A program made the translations under genes and the position numbers. Shown here one piece after another: positions 54,806 through 64,000 of a stretch of 64,000 nt of DNA. The stretch covers positions 58,619,346 through 58,683,345 of the forward strand of contig NC_090324.1 in NCBI RefSeq assembly GCF_040869045.1, given 5' to 3'. The notes under the pieces are model-generated. The model did no database searches, was not told where the DNA came from, and saw nothing but the letters and a program-made list of their open reading frames with translations. This DNA is from Eurosta solidaginis. Taxonomy: Eukaryota > Arthropoda > Insecta > Diptera > Tephritidae. The first letter of the stretch is position 1. Each line of letters begins with the position of its first letter.

Positions 54806-55289
54806 TCTACACGTCACGCACTACGCGCTACACGTCACGCACTACATGCCGCACAACATATCGGGCACAACACGCCACACATGTCGCGTATTACATATCT
54901 CGACCAATCATTCATTTGGCCGAGATTTAAAATATTTAATTCCACGAATCTCAACATTATCGACAATATATGTCGAAAATAATGTTGAATGATATAAATG
55001 CAGCTTTGTTGTACCTTTTCAGCCAGGTTTCGAACCGTTCCGTGTGGGGCAGGCCACTTGTTGTGAACTCAAAGTCCACCACAAATCTAAAATAAATGTC
55101 GGCGACATCTACCGACATAAATCGAATCAAAAAATGTATTAAATGTGCTAAAGCACCAGCCACATTGCATGGATGACTACTAAATCCGTTTTTTTTTTTC
55201 TTCGGTTCTTTGCGCACATAAGTTTTTACTCATGGCCTTTAATCCTTTATTTAAATTAAATTTTCCGTTTCTTTCGCGAAAATATATGG
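54806..55289. other. Spacer between the inverted arms
   Basis: No gene is evident. A minus-strand ORF (55217-54957) reads SHPCNVAGALAHLIH and RFETWLKRYNKAAF but has no family. A GTCGGCGACATCTACCGAC palindrome lies near 55099 and GACAATATATGTC near 54961. Confidence 0.4.
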
Positions 55290-55548
55290 GATGTGTAGTG
55301 CGGCATGTACTGCGTGACGTGTCGTGCGCGAGATGCTTTTGTATTGCAATAACCATTGACAGTCAGAAATTAAATGTAGAGATTTTGACATCTGCTACGC
55401 TTTTCCATTTCCTGAATGGAAAAAAACGTCATTGATATAAAACACGCTATGAGTAAGTATACTCGTAAACTTGGTTATGTTTTTATTAATTAATTTCTCT
55501 TTTTCTTTTTTTCTTTTCAGATATACTGAATTTGCATCTATTTTGGTG
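55290..55548 (+). repeat. Inverted duplication of the CstF-50 5' region, right arm
   Basis: Plus-strand copy of the CstF-50 first exon, first intron and the beginning of exon 2 (TTTTCAGATATACTGAATTT, matching TTTTCAGGTATACTTAATTT). It stops in exon 2 at 55547 and is fused to BEL-associated repeat sequence. The donor and acceptor are slightly altered (CTATGAGTAAG for CGGTGAGTAAG). Confidence 0.85.
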
Positions 55549-55828
55549 TTCAATCCAGCAGTAACCGAAGCTACACGGTGTCATCTCACGTTCACGTAAG
55601 TGCGAATTTTCAAAATATATTTAATATCTAAACTTTTCACAACACTTGTTAAAATCATTTCTTAACACTTGTTGTATTTCCATACAGTTAATAAAAAAAA
55701 CCATTTGTAATTCCTCTTTATTAACACGAAACTTTTTTGGTGTTTTTATTTTCTTCCCCTTTTTCTCGCCTTAACCAATATTTAACAAATACGTGGGTGC
55801 GCGCCGTTGCCACCACGCATTTGTACAG
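55549..55828 (+). repeat. BEL-associated LTR-like repeat, second copy
   Basis: Matches 43249-43531. It is followed directly by satellite sequence, while at 43021 satellite sequence precedes it. The left end joins the CstF-50 right arm. Confidence 0.75.
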
Positions 55829-56870
55829 ATATCAATATATGCTATACACGTAAGCATTTGGTGAAATTTGAAGCTTCTAGCTGTTACAATGGGGCCGAAA
55901 TCGCAAAAAAAAAATATATATATACTATATATACCATCATATATATATTATATACATCACCGATCTCTATGATTTTTTGACATAAAAATATATACTATAT
56001 ACGTAAGCAATCGGTGAAATTTGAAGCTTATAGCTGTTAAAATGGGGTAGAAATTGCGAAAAGTTTCTTATCTGAACAATCGGTTGTATGAGATATATAC
56101 TATATATACAACCGATCTCTATAATTTTTTCAGACAACAATATATGCCATATACGTAAGCATTCGGTGAAATTTGAAGCTTCTAGCTGTTAAAATGTGGC
56201 TAAAATTGCGAATATATATATATACTATATATATATACTATATATACCACCATATATATACTATATATACCACCATATATATACTATATATACCACCGAT
56301 CTGTATGATTTTTTCAGACAACAATATATGCTATATACGTAAGCATTCGTTGAAATTTTAAGCCTCTAGCTCTTAAAATAGGGCAGTAATTACGAAAAGT
56401 TTCTTATCTGAACAATCGGTTGTGGGGGATATATACTATATATACGACCGATCTCATCAATTTTTTCAGGCAACAATATGTGCAATATACGAAAGTATAT
56501 GGTGAAGTTTGAAGCTTCAATCTGTTAAATTGAGTAAGATATTACAAAAATCCTCTTTTTCTGAAAAATCGGTTGTATGGAGGATATATCCTATAGTGGT
56601 CCGATCCGGCCGGTTCGGACAAATGTCTAATCGGACACCCAAATACCGCTCACCAAATTTTATCAAGATATCTCAAAAATTGAGGGACTAGTTTGCATAC
56701 GAACAGACAGACGGACAGACGGACATGGCTAAATCAACTCAGCTCTTCAACCTGATTATTTCGGTATACTTAATGGTGGGTCTATCTATTTTCCTTTAAG
56801 GACTTACAATTTTGGGTTTCGTGACGAAATTAATATACCATTTCATTTTCATGAAAGTTATAAAAAGCAA
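55829..56870 (+). repeat. Satellite-like repeat (locus 3) with a dispersed-repeat 3' end
   Basis: Units of about 150-170 bases carry CAACAATATATGC, GTAAGCATTTGGTGAAATTT, GAAGCTTCTAGCTGTTA and CTGAACAATCGGTTGTATGA, with ATATATACTATATATACCAC spacers expanded here. From about 56590 the sequence continues with GGCCGGTTCGGACAAATG and AACAGACAGACGGACAGACG to TTTCATTTTCATGAA at 56852, which reads as the 3' end of a dispersed repeat common in flies. Confidence 0.75.
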
Positions 56871-57541
56871 ACATATATATGTACATATGACCACGCTCAA
56901 ACACTGATTCAGATCGATCGCTTACGATCTTGGATAATGAGTGTATAGCTAGTAGTAACTTTATAGCCGTGATAAAAATGTCCGAACAAAAACGTGTGTA
57001 AAAAATCGAAAAAGTAGGCAAAATATAGGAAAACTTTATGTGTGTGCTTATAAGCAAGTCCCTACTGTTAAGTGCCGGAAGTATAAAGGTAAGTTTGCCG
57101 GAAGCGTTCTGGCAAATATACGTAAGTGTAGTCTGTGCAAACACAGTAAAAAAAAGGATTTTCAATATTCCATAATTTTGAGTTAGTCGCGGTCTAACCG
57201 AAATGGAGCGAAAAACGCATGTGCGGAAGTGGAGCTATGGGCAGAGCACACCGATAAAGATCGGTGTACTCTGAATATAGTAACTAACCGCAAAAAGCAA
57301 TGCAAAGAATGAAAATAAAAGAATGTAAATAAATGTCAGAAAAACAAAAATTGTGAGTGAAAAATTACTCAACAAAAATTAAAAAAAAAGTGAAATTACT
57401 AAGAAAAAAAATTGCTTCAAAAATTTTCAACTTAAAAACCACCAAAAAAATCATTTGCTCCAATCCCTTAGCTTTTTACCAACCCTTTTCCTACCAATAC
57501 TTATGTCTAAATAAAATAATTAAACAAAAATTTTTTTAAGT
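56871..57541. other. No recognisable gene
   Basis: The stretch includes a strong hairpin at 57248-57267 (ACACCGAT, AAAG, ATCGGTGT) and AT-rich sequence at 57300-57541. No protein-like frame. Confidence 0.4.
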
Positions 57542-57921
57542 TAAACGGTTTTTTGAAAGCAATACTTACATGAAATAATAATGATACGAAAAGCTAGAAA
57601 ATAATTAGGTAGGTCCTAGGTACTAGTCGTCACACTCCTCATCAATCTAGGGCGTTGATCAGACAATTAAATAAAAGCGTTAGGCGCGTGAAATTTCTAA
57701 AAATGTGAGGCGTAGCATAACCTGATTAAGGTTCAGTTGGTTTTACTTATGACTATCAATAGAAATATGACACGTGCAACGCTTTTATTTAATTGTCTGA
57801 TCAACGTCCTAGATTGATAAGGAGTGTGATGGCTAGTACCTAGGACCTACCTAATTATTTTCTAGCTTTTCGCATTATTATTATTTCATGTAAGTATTGT
57901 TTTCAATAAAACCGTTTAACT
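57541..57921. repeat. Long inverted-repeat element (foldback-like)
   Basis: The left arm (57541-57688, TTAAACGGTTTTTTGAAAGC to GACAATTAAATAAAAGCGTT) is the reverse complement of the right arm (57775-57921, AACGCTTTTATTTAATTGTC to GTTTTCAATAAAACCGTTTA), about 145 bases with few mismatches. The centre is about 85 bases. No ORF. TAAAACCGTTTAA-like ends recur at 58689. Confidence 0.85.
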
Positions 57922-58159
57922 AAAACAATTTTTTTTTATTATTTTATTTTCAAGTTTTTAGTCTCTATTTAATTGCCTATTATTTCTCATTATATTTAGT
58001 TCATTTAGTGACTCATTATTGCAAGGACTCTTTCCTGACAATTTGTTACAACCTAAGTCCTCAATACATAATCCTTCCAAATACTTTACTCGACTCTGCG
58101 CCACGTATGCTTGTCCCTCCTCCAACTCCAAAATATTTTGATGTCACTTCTACTGGACT
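57922..58159. other. No recognisable gene
   Basis: AT-rich spacer leading into the tandem repeat. The ORF at 58008-58283 runs into the tandem array and is not gene-like. Confidence 0.4.
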
Positions 58160-58620
58160 GTATGCAATATTTGTTCCAAATATGAGCCAAATCGAGCATC
58201 ATAGGTCGCTTCCTATTCATGTATGTATTATGTGTTCCAAATATGGACCAAATCAAATCGGAACACAAATACGATTTTTGTGAATATCTCGATCCTTGCG
58301 CCACCTAGCGGCGATTTTTCATAAGTCGCTTTTTATTCTTGCTTGTATTATGTGTTCCAAATATGAGCTAAATCGGACCACAAATACGATTTTTGTGAAT
58401 ATCTCGATCCATGCGCCACCTAGCGGCGAGTTTTTTTCACAGGTCGATTTCTATTCTTGCATGTATTATGTGTTCCAAATATGAGCCAAATCGGACCACA
58501 AATGCGAATTTTGCGAATATCTCGACCCTTGCGCCACCTAGCGGCGATTTTATTTTATTATTCCATTGTCATCGGGTTCTGAACTATATTCCAAGTTTCA
58601 AGCTTGTGGCTCATCGGGAA
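58160..58620 (+). repeat. 116-bp tandem repeat
   Basis: The word GAATATCTCGATCCTTGCGC followed by CACCTAGCGGCGA occurs at 58282, 58398 and 58517, and TGTGTTCCAAATATGAGC occurs between them, giving a period of about 116-119. A less conserved unit precedes at about 58160. ORFs in this stretch are by-products of the repeat. Confidence 0.85.
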
Positions 58621-59199
58621 GTTACTTAAATTTCAAATACAAGATTCGTTCACAACGGCCGTGCGGCCCTGCATGCGACCTGCGTGTCAACTCAAGCTAA
58701 TAAAACCGTTTAAAAATATACCATATGAGTAAATATACAAAAAAATATGCGAAAAATACAAAATTATATTTTGTTAGAAAGAACAAAAAGAATTTTGAAA
58801 TTAAATCTCGATTATTTCTCGGTTATTTCTGCTGCTGCTGTGGTGGTTGGTTTTTGTTGTCGGAAGTGATCTCCGTCAATACCGCTTTTAGGCTTGTTTG
58901 TATGCTAGCTTCTTATCTGGGTAATGCTGTTGTTGGACTCTGGAGGCTGACCAAGCTTATAAAAATTAATTATGTTGAGCTGGTCGGTGGACGGAGATGG
59001 AGTTGTTGTGGTTGTTGTTGTTGTGGCGATATATCGCCGATACAAAATATGTGACTGCCAATAGAAAAGGTGTTATTGTTGCTGCTGCCTGTGTCGCAGA
59101 TGATAATTGTAATTTCCAGCAGTAAAAAGGTGTCGTACTTGTTGTTGGCGTTGCGCCGCCGATGCAAAAAATAAAAGGACAATGTGTAGTTGCTGGTGA
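58621..59199. other. No recognisable gene, GTTGTT-rich
   Basis: 58820-59170 is rich in TTGTTGTTG and CTGCTGCTG words on the plus strand. The ORFs at 58725-59054 and on the minus strand are low-complexity and not supported. Confidence 0.45.
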
Positions 59200-59405
59200 A
59201 ATAAAAATGGTGTGCCGTCGATAAAAAAAAAAATATGTGATGTTGTTGTAGGGGTTGTGTGCCGTCGGAAAGCAAATGTGTGTAGTTTTTGTAGGCGTGG
59301 TGTGCCGTCAGTGAACAAAATATGTGTAGTTGTTGTATGCGTTGTGTGCCGTCTATGAAAGCAAATGTATGTAGTTGTTGTAGATGCGGTGTGCCGTCGG
59401 AAAAT
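59200..59405 (+). repeat. GTGTGCCGTC minisatellite
   Basis: The word TGTGCCGTC recurs at about 59210, 59258, 59301, 59344 and 59391, spaced by 43-48 bases and separated by AAATATGTGTAGTTGTTGTA-like words. Confidence 0.75.
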
Positions 59406-59904
59406 TGTGCTCAGTGGGTCCTTGCGTTGGCGAGCTGACCTGGAATGAAAGTTGGTGGAGATTACTTAATGTATGTATATATGTATTATGTAATATTTCG
59501 CTAATTTCAGACATATGTATGTACATGGGGGTTTTGTGTTTGCATGGCCGCAGACGCCATACACACATCTCCGTATATATGCATCCGCATTAATGTAATT
59601 TTCTATTTGGCCTGTTTGGGAAATTTGCTAAGTGGGAGCAAATTACCTGTATGCATGCCAAGTAGCAGAGGGTTTTGACTTACCTCGATCCTTGATTTCC
59701 CGGGCAGGTTTCCTGGTCCTCGTCTTCCACATGTAAGGGTACGCGCGTAAACTTGCGGCTCGCACAACAAAAACAATGCAAATACTATTTTTTTGTTCCG
59801 ATTTAAAACCGCGCACTTCACTTGTACTTTAGCAATGTTTTTCTTGTTCGGCGTTAAAATCGCACACTTAACTTTTACTTTGGCACTTGTACTGAGCACT
59901 GATA
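59406..59904. other. Non-coding with short direct repeats
   Basis: 59790-59890 has two related units of about 54 bases (CGCGCACTTCACTTGTACTTT, ATCGCACACTTAACTTTTACT) followed by GAATAAAACG. This could be LTR sequence of the adjacent element. No gene. Confidence 0.4.
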
Positions 59905-60155
59905 GAATAAAACGTTTTCCGTTGCTTGACATTGTGCCCTTTTATAGCTACCGCCGTGGTAGAGAACGTTACTTAGAACATAAAATATTTACCTATACAT
60001 TCAAAACTAACTTTCTGCTTTCTCGTATTCTCATTTACCCATCCACACACTCATATATTCATACACTTAAACGCTTACACAAACTAACACCCACACAGAC
60101 ATATTTAGTTCGTGTCTTAACTGCAATATTGCTACGTCATCAGAAACATTGTATC
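59905..60155 (+). repeat. Repeat shared with 7043-7300, probable LTR piece
   Basis: Aligned over about 250 bases with 7043-7300. Its 3' end lies just ahead of a gag-like frame, which supports LTR/leader identity. Confidence 0.7.
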
Positions 60156-60803
60156 TACAGTACAAATCGAAGCGCAGGAGGCACGTATATCATCAAAATT
60201 CGAAGCGCGTATGGACGCGAAAATAACGCAGTTTGAGGAGAAAATCTAGGCCAAGGTGGATGCTTTGAGAGGTCGTATACAGGAGTTGCAATTAAATCGC
60301 CCAGCTGCTTCAGTAAGAAATACGAAGGTGAAAACTCCATCTTTTGACGGCTCTGTTCCTTTCCAGGTATTTAAGTTTCAATTTGAAAAGACGTCAGCAG
60401 TTAACAACTGGAATACTGAAGACAAGGTTGCTGCGCTTGAAAGGGCCTGCAGCGGAAATCTTGCAGACCATTCCAGAGGGGGAACGAAACAATTACGAAA
60501 CATTGATGGGCGCTCTAGAAAGGCGATACGGAAGCGAACACAGGAAGAAAATACAACAAATAGAATTGCAAAACCGTTACCAAAAAGCTAATGAGACTTT
60601 ACAGGAGTTTACTTCGGATGTTGAAAGGTTGGCCTATTTGGCAAATGCAGTCGCACCCGTGGAATACACCAAAATAGTAAAAATTCAGTGCTTTATCAAA
60701 TGAGTACGAGATGTTGAAACGAAGCGAGCGACATATGCAAACCCAAAACCCACATTCGCAGAAACGGAATCACATGCATTGACTCAGCAAACTGCCTACC
60801 TTT
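60156..60803 (+). pseudogene. Ty3/Gypsy gag fragment with frameshift
   Basis: Frames 60256-60591 and 60344-60703 together cover capsid sequence: VKTPSFDGSVPFQVFKFQFE, NNWNTEDKVAALERACSG, then after the shift near 60450 GPAAEILQTIPEGERNNYET, ALERRYGSEH, NETLQEFTSDVERLAYL. The retrotransposon Gag pattern is clear. A stop at 60701 precedes the SINE insertion. Confidence 0.85.
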
Positions 60804-60941
60804 GGCGGCCACCGAGCTGTGATGGTAGCGTGCTCCCCCTACCACACCGTATGCCCTGGGTTCACACCCTGGCAAAGCAACATCAAAATTTTATAAATAA
60901 GGTTTTTCAATTAGAAAAAAAATTTTCTAAGCGTGGTCACC
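60804..60941 (+). repeat. tRNA-derived SINE (family 1), truncated head
   Basis: Begins GGCGGCCACCGAGCTGTGAT and holds GATGGTAGCGTGCTCC and GGGTTCACACCCTGG (B box) before ending at AAGCGTGGTCACC, about 138 bases. The 3' body is missing. It interrupts the Gypsy element between gag and protease. Confidence 0.88.
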
Positions 60942-61381
60942 AAGTCCAAGGGGAAGTGGTATGTGAAGTCTTAATTGGAAAGGTCACGATTCTCCACAAA
61001 TTCATTGTGGTAGATTTTGTTTATGAAGTCAAATTGGGAGTGGACTTCTTAGTTGACCATGACATCAGGATCGATAAGCAGAGAGGGATTATGCGCTATA
61101 AGAACCAGGATATACCACTTAACTTCAGTTTGGAGAAAGGGTTCAGCAGTAAGGGAGTGCTGGTGGAGGAGGTTCAACAGAGACCACAAAAGTCAAAGAA
61201 AGTAAATCGGGCAAAGGGTGATGGAATGAATGGGCCAAACATATCAAAACCCAAGGTACCCGCTAGAAAAACACTGGCATTGACAAACCCTAATGGATGC
61301 TTTAAAAAAAACGACAGAATTTTCCATAAAGAATGCAAATGTGGTTTCAAGCCAGGGCGTACTGAGTGTGACGAATATTAG
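60942..61381 (+). pseudogene. Gypsy protease C-terminal and following region
   Basis: The frame VCEVLIGKVTILHKFIVVDF then VYEVKLGVDFLVDHDIRIDK and GIMRYKNQDIPL matches the second half of a Gypsy aspartic protease; the D-S/T-G active site should be upstream and is absent. A basic, low-complexity tail ends at 61381. The ORF from 60779 reads in from SINE DNA and is not a natural protein. Confidence 0.75.
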
Positions 61382-61429
61382 TAATACTAAGTGATACTCA
61401 CATCACTAATCTGATACTAAGTAAATAAA

Positions 61430-61870
61430 TCCACAACAACAATAAAGCAAGCTGCTACACTTGTATGTCCGTAAACAAATTAATCATCATATACACACAT
61501 ACATACAAACAGCAGAGAGATACTCACAAACGCATGTCATCGTCAGCCACTACTTCGCTCACATACACACGCATATGGTTACACACTACAAATGCACTCG
61601 CGTGTGGCTGGTGACCAGGGAGAAGATTCTAGAAGGAGAAACGTTAGACATTTGGGCAGAGAGTATAAAAGCAGCAGAAGCTGAGAAGTCCGTAATCAGT
61701 TTGGTTTAAGCACGCTATCAGTTACGAAACATAAGTGCTATGGTGAAGTATTTTCAAAGTAGTCTAATAAAGACCATTTTGCATTATTTAATATTGGAGT
61801 AATTTATTCAACAATTTAGCGATTCGAACGTTGGTAGAAGGTGTAAAATAAGCGGAGTTTCCCTAAATTC
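61430..61870 (+). repeat. Gypsy-type LTR with leader (isolated)
   Basis: Includes a TATA-like GTATAAAAGCAG at 61660, AATAAAGACC at 61768 and an end near CAATTTAGCGATTCGAACG, followed by TTGGTAGAAGGTGTAAAATA, a leader-like sequence. It is oriented plus and is cut at about 61875 by Gypsy G3 in the opposite orientation. Confidence 0.6.
61655..61672 (+). promoter_or_regulatory. TATA-like promoter element in the LTR
   Basis: GAGTATAAAAGCAGCAGAAG follows a GC-containing stretch, with the downstream sequence CAGTTTGGTTTAAGCACG about 30-40 bases later, a plausible start site. Position and wording fit a Pol II LTR promoter. Not tested. Confidence 0.5.
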
Positions 61871-61874
61871 GTTA

Positions 61875-62460
61875 AAGTATTTTTGCCGTAGTCGGGATAG
61901 TATTTTGTGAATACTGCCATGCCCAGCCGACGGTGAGCTGTGAGACGACTCTACCAACCCCTCTCGCAATCCCAACGAAACCCAGAGCTTCCAGGTCTGG
62001 TCCGCTAGAAGATCATCCCCCCTGTGCGTTTGTAAACGTCGATAGACATAAGAAAGGTAATTTGTCGTTGTTCTCGGTCACCGCCTTTTTTAACTCCGTA
62101 TACTCCTCGAAATCGAAGTAAGGCGACTCGAGACAAACGTCGATGTCTTTATCGTTCGTCGGTATTTCGTCCATGTGCATTCGTGAGAGTGTGTCGGGAA
62201 CCACGTTTTATGCACCTTTTCGATGTTGAATATCGAAGTCATAATCCTGGAGTTTCAAACTCCATTTTCCCAGCCTCCCAGAAAGTTCTTTCAGATTCAT
62301 GAGCCGTTTGAGGCTGGCATGATCAGTTATGATGGTGAACGGGGTTCCTTCCACATAAGGTCGGAATCTCTTCACGCTCACGATAGCGGCATATGATTGA
62401 AGTTCTGTAAGCTGTAATTTTTCTACGCCTTGTTTAGCTTTGCCGAAACGTTGGTAATAG
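61875..62460 (-). pseudogene. Gypsy G3 RNase H/integrase linker
   Basis: The minus strand shows TIITDHASLKRLMNLKELSG-like sequence at 62330-62270 and MVPDTLSRMHMDEIPTND at 62204, as in G1 at 9362. A deletion near 62020 removes the KRTHFDRG part. It ends abruptly at 61875 next to the isolated LTR. Confidence 0.8.
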
Positions 62461-62474
62461 GTGTTTCTCTCTCG

Positions 62475-63170
62475 TCATCGTCCAGTTAAACCCCCCCCCC
62501 CCCTCATCTGGTTCAAATCAGGCTTCCTTAGCACCGGTGCAGAAGCCAAACTCTGCTTTAACATTTCAAATGATTTTATTGCTTCCTCTGTCATAGTAAA
62601 TGTCTTTATTTTGTCTTTATTAAAGCAGTCGTGCAGCGGAGCTGCAATTGTCGCATAGTCCTGTATGAAACGTCGGTACCAGCTCGACATACACAGGAAC
62701 CGTCGTAGTTGCTTCGGGGTTTTAGGCATGCGGAAGTCCCTCACAGCTACCACTTTATTGGGGTCTGTTCTACCGCAGCCATCCCCGACTACGTATCCTA
62801 AATATCGCACTTCTTTAAAACAGAACTTGCTTTTTTCTACATTAATTGTTAACCTTGCCTCACGAAGACATCGAGCGACCTTTTCCAATAAACACATATG
62901 GGACATAATATCTTCAGAACACACCAGCAAGTCGTCAAGATAAACAAACACACTCTCACGCACAGCACCCAGAATGACCTTGTCCATGTCCGTGCTGCAT
63001 TGCACAACCCAAAAGGCATGACGCATGAACGCAGTCTTTTCTCGCGACTCCTTCTCGAGAGGATTTTGCCAGAAAGCGTATTTTAAGTCTATTGCGTAAA
63101 TATATCTCGTGTTTTGTAGTCGGCTCAAAATTCCATCAATATGAGGTAAAGGGTATGCTTCATTTTTCAC
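62475..63170 (-). pseudogene. Gypsy G3 reverse transcriptase
   Basis: The 231-codon frame contains YPLPHIDGILSRLQNTRYI, AIDLKYAFWQNPLE (catalytic aspartate), VYLDDLLVCSED (YLDD box), FCFKEVRYLGYVVGDG and KQLRRFLCMSSWYRRF, then AIKSFEMLKQSLASAPVL at the RNase H border. A stretch after the AFWQ motif that is present in G1 (MPFRLCNAAQRM) is altered here. It ends in the C-run. Confidence 0.9.
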
Positions 63171-63443
63171 CCTTTCGTTGCCCTTCCTAGCGTCCAGGCA
63201 TAAACGGTTTTTAGGACATGTTGCACGGCATCAAAATAAAGATCCCCCTCGGCGGGCACGAGTTCCGCCACACTGGCAAAATATAGAAACAACCATTCCC
63301 ATTCACACCTTTACTAAAAACATTCATACCAAATGCCTGCTAGAAATGAACTCCAAGTTAAACTTCTTGTTGCAGGTCGGGAACAATTAAAAATTCTAGA
63401 TCTCTAGTGGAGTTATTCCATACCACAGGTAACTTTATTACCC

Positions 63444-63992
63444 CTACCACGTCAGCTTCTTCCCCGTTCGCATACGGATATTTTGGCCCCTTATTGGCAC
63501 GATCAAAGCCTCTTTACCACACAGGAGTGCCGCTGAGTCTTTTCCTAAGCAGCTGGCACTCGCACCTGAGTCTAAGAGAGCCAGGACCTCATGACCTCCT
63601 ATTTTGGTTTTAGCAACAAATCGATTATCTCCTTTCACGGTCACAATTATGGCAGCTATTTTATTTCTTATTCTCCTAAAATGTTTCCTGTTCTCCCTTA
63701 CCTTTCCTATTTTCTTGAAGTTTCTACCTTTCCACCTGCTATTAAATGCCTTGCAAAATATTCTTCTTCTAGCTTCCTCATATGCTACCTTTCTCTGGTG
63801 TAAGCTTATCATTTCCCGTCTTTCGGTTACCTCTCCCTCTACTTCAGTTACATTCTCCTTCTTTTCCCTCTTCAAAATCATAACAGCAGGGTTGCCGGAT
63901 TGCGTATATCTTGGCTGGAGGCCCCGGTGAACTCCGCCAGCCAGGGGTTTCCCTGTTTCTGATCGAGTTTTCTTAAACAAGAGTATGAACAA
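63444..63992 (-). pseudogene. Gypsy G3 gag end and aspartic protease
   Basis: An arginine/lysine-rich stretch (FCKAFNSRWKGRNFKKIGKV) leads into protease VAKTKIGGHEVLALLDSGAS, with the D-S-G active site, then CLGKDSAALLCGKEALIVPI. The frame ends at 63444. This is the best-preserved protease of the family in the window. Confidence 0.85.
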
Positions 63993-64000
63993 TGAACATG

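Larger units (their letters stand above)
61871..64000 (-). mobile_element. Ty3/Gypsy retrotransposon G3, partial at right edge
   Basis: Same family as G1 and G2. Minus-strand order from the right: gag/protease (63992-63444), RT (63170-62475), then RNase H and linker to about 61875. The integrase end is missing at left. The protease-RT link (63440-63180) is shortened relative to G1. A run of about ten C at 62490 breaks the RNase H frame. The element continues beyond the window. Confidence 0.88.

Noticed and set aside
52690..55548. Helitron bounding the CstF-50/Nup96 mosaic
   Set aside because: I looked for a 5' TC and a 3' hairpin followed by CTRR but could not point to a convincing pair of ends, so it remains a hypothesis only.
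58160..59405. CRISPR-like array
   Set aside because: The repeats are degenerate, 40-120 bases long with non-unique spacers, in a eukaryotic context and without cas genes.
62488..62503. Poly-C tract as a biological signal
   Set aside because: It lies in the RNase H frame of a dead Gypsy copy and is more likely a homopolymer expansion or sequencing effect.

Overview
The window looks like transposon-rich, probably heterochromatic DNA from a fly. It is AT-rich. The recognisable protein relics (Sin3A, CstF-50 and Nup98-96 fragments) look insect-like, and there are BEL/Pao, Ty3/Gypsy, Jockey-like and other non-LTR retroelements plus tRNA-derived SINEs. A tephritid-like dipteran is my best guess. 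That is inference from general similarity, not a database match. I see no intact host protein-coding gene, no genuine tRNA or rRNA gene and no bacterial sequence. || Layout. 1-4176 is the edge of a segmental duplication whose second copy is 15737-19913. Each copy carries the 3' end of a non-LTR element, the hairpin-rich 3' end of a BEL element, a Sin3A pseudogene fragment and a fragment of a fibronectin-III (FN3) receptor-like gene. 4177-13138 holds a BEL gag scrap, a gag-like relic, a tandem tRNA-derived SINE and a degraded minus-strand Gypsy element (G1) whose leader carries a second SINE. 13139-16199 is a BEL fragment (B1) broken by a 5'-truncated non-LTR element. 20118-23200 is relic DNA with a zinc-finger-like ORF and one unassigned ORF. 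23229-32180 is a nest: a SINE, two LTR-like copies in inverted orientation flanking a minus-strand BEL (B3), a Gypsy deletion derivative (G2), and a Jockey-like insertion in the G2 leader. || 33034-40556 is the most interesting unit: a 7.5-kb DNA transposon with a 14/15 terminal inverted repeat, a 3-bp ATA target duplication and two minus-strand genes. ORF1 is spliced (six exons readable, with splice phases that add up). ORF2 begins inside the ORF1 stop region and encodes two C2H2-type zinc fingers followed by a large transposase-like region resembling CACTA/DUF4218-type proteins. It carries one nonsense codon and one frameshift, so this copy is recently dead. || 40560-50311 holds satellite-like repeats, a long hairpin element, LTR-like repeats and the most complete BEL element (B2, gag to integrase with few lesions). 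52690-55548 is a second composite pseudogene locus: a CstF-50 pseudogene beside a Nup96 fragment, with an inverted duplication of the CstF-50 5' region. 55549-64000 holds LTR-like and satellite repeats, another long hairpin, minisatellites, a Gypsy gag/protease relic carrying a SINE, an isolated LTR, and a third Gypsy element (G3) running off the right edge. || The window therefore reads as layered insertions with datable order (SINE empty versus filled site, non-LTR inside BEL, Jockey inside a Gypsy leader, DNA transposon inside a repeat). It also has two loci where pieces of unrelated genes, introns included, lie side by side.
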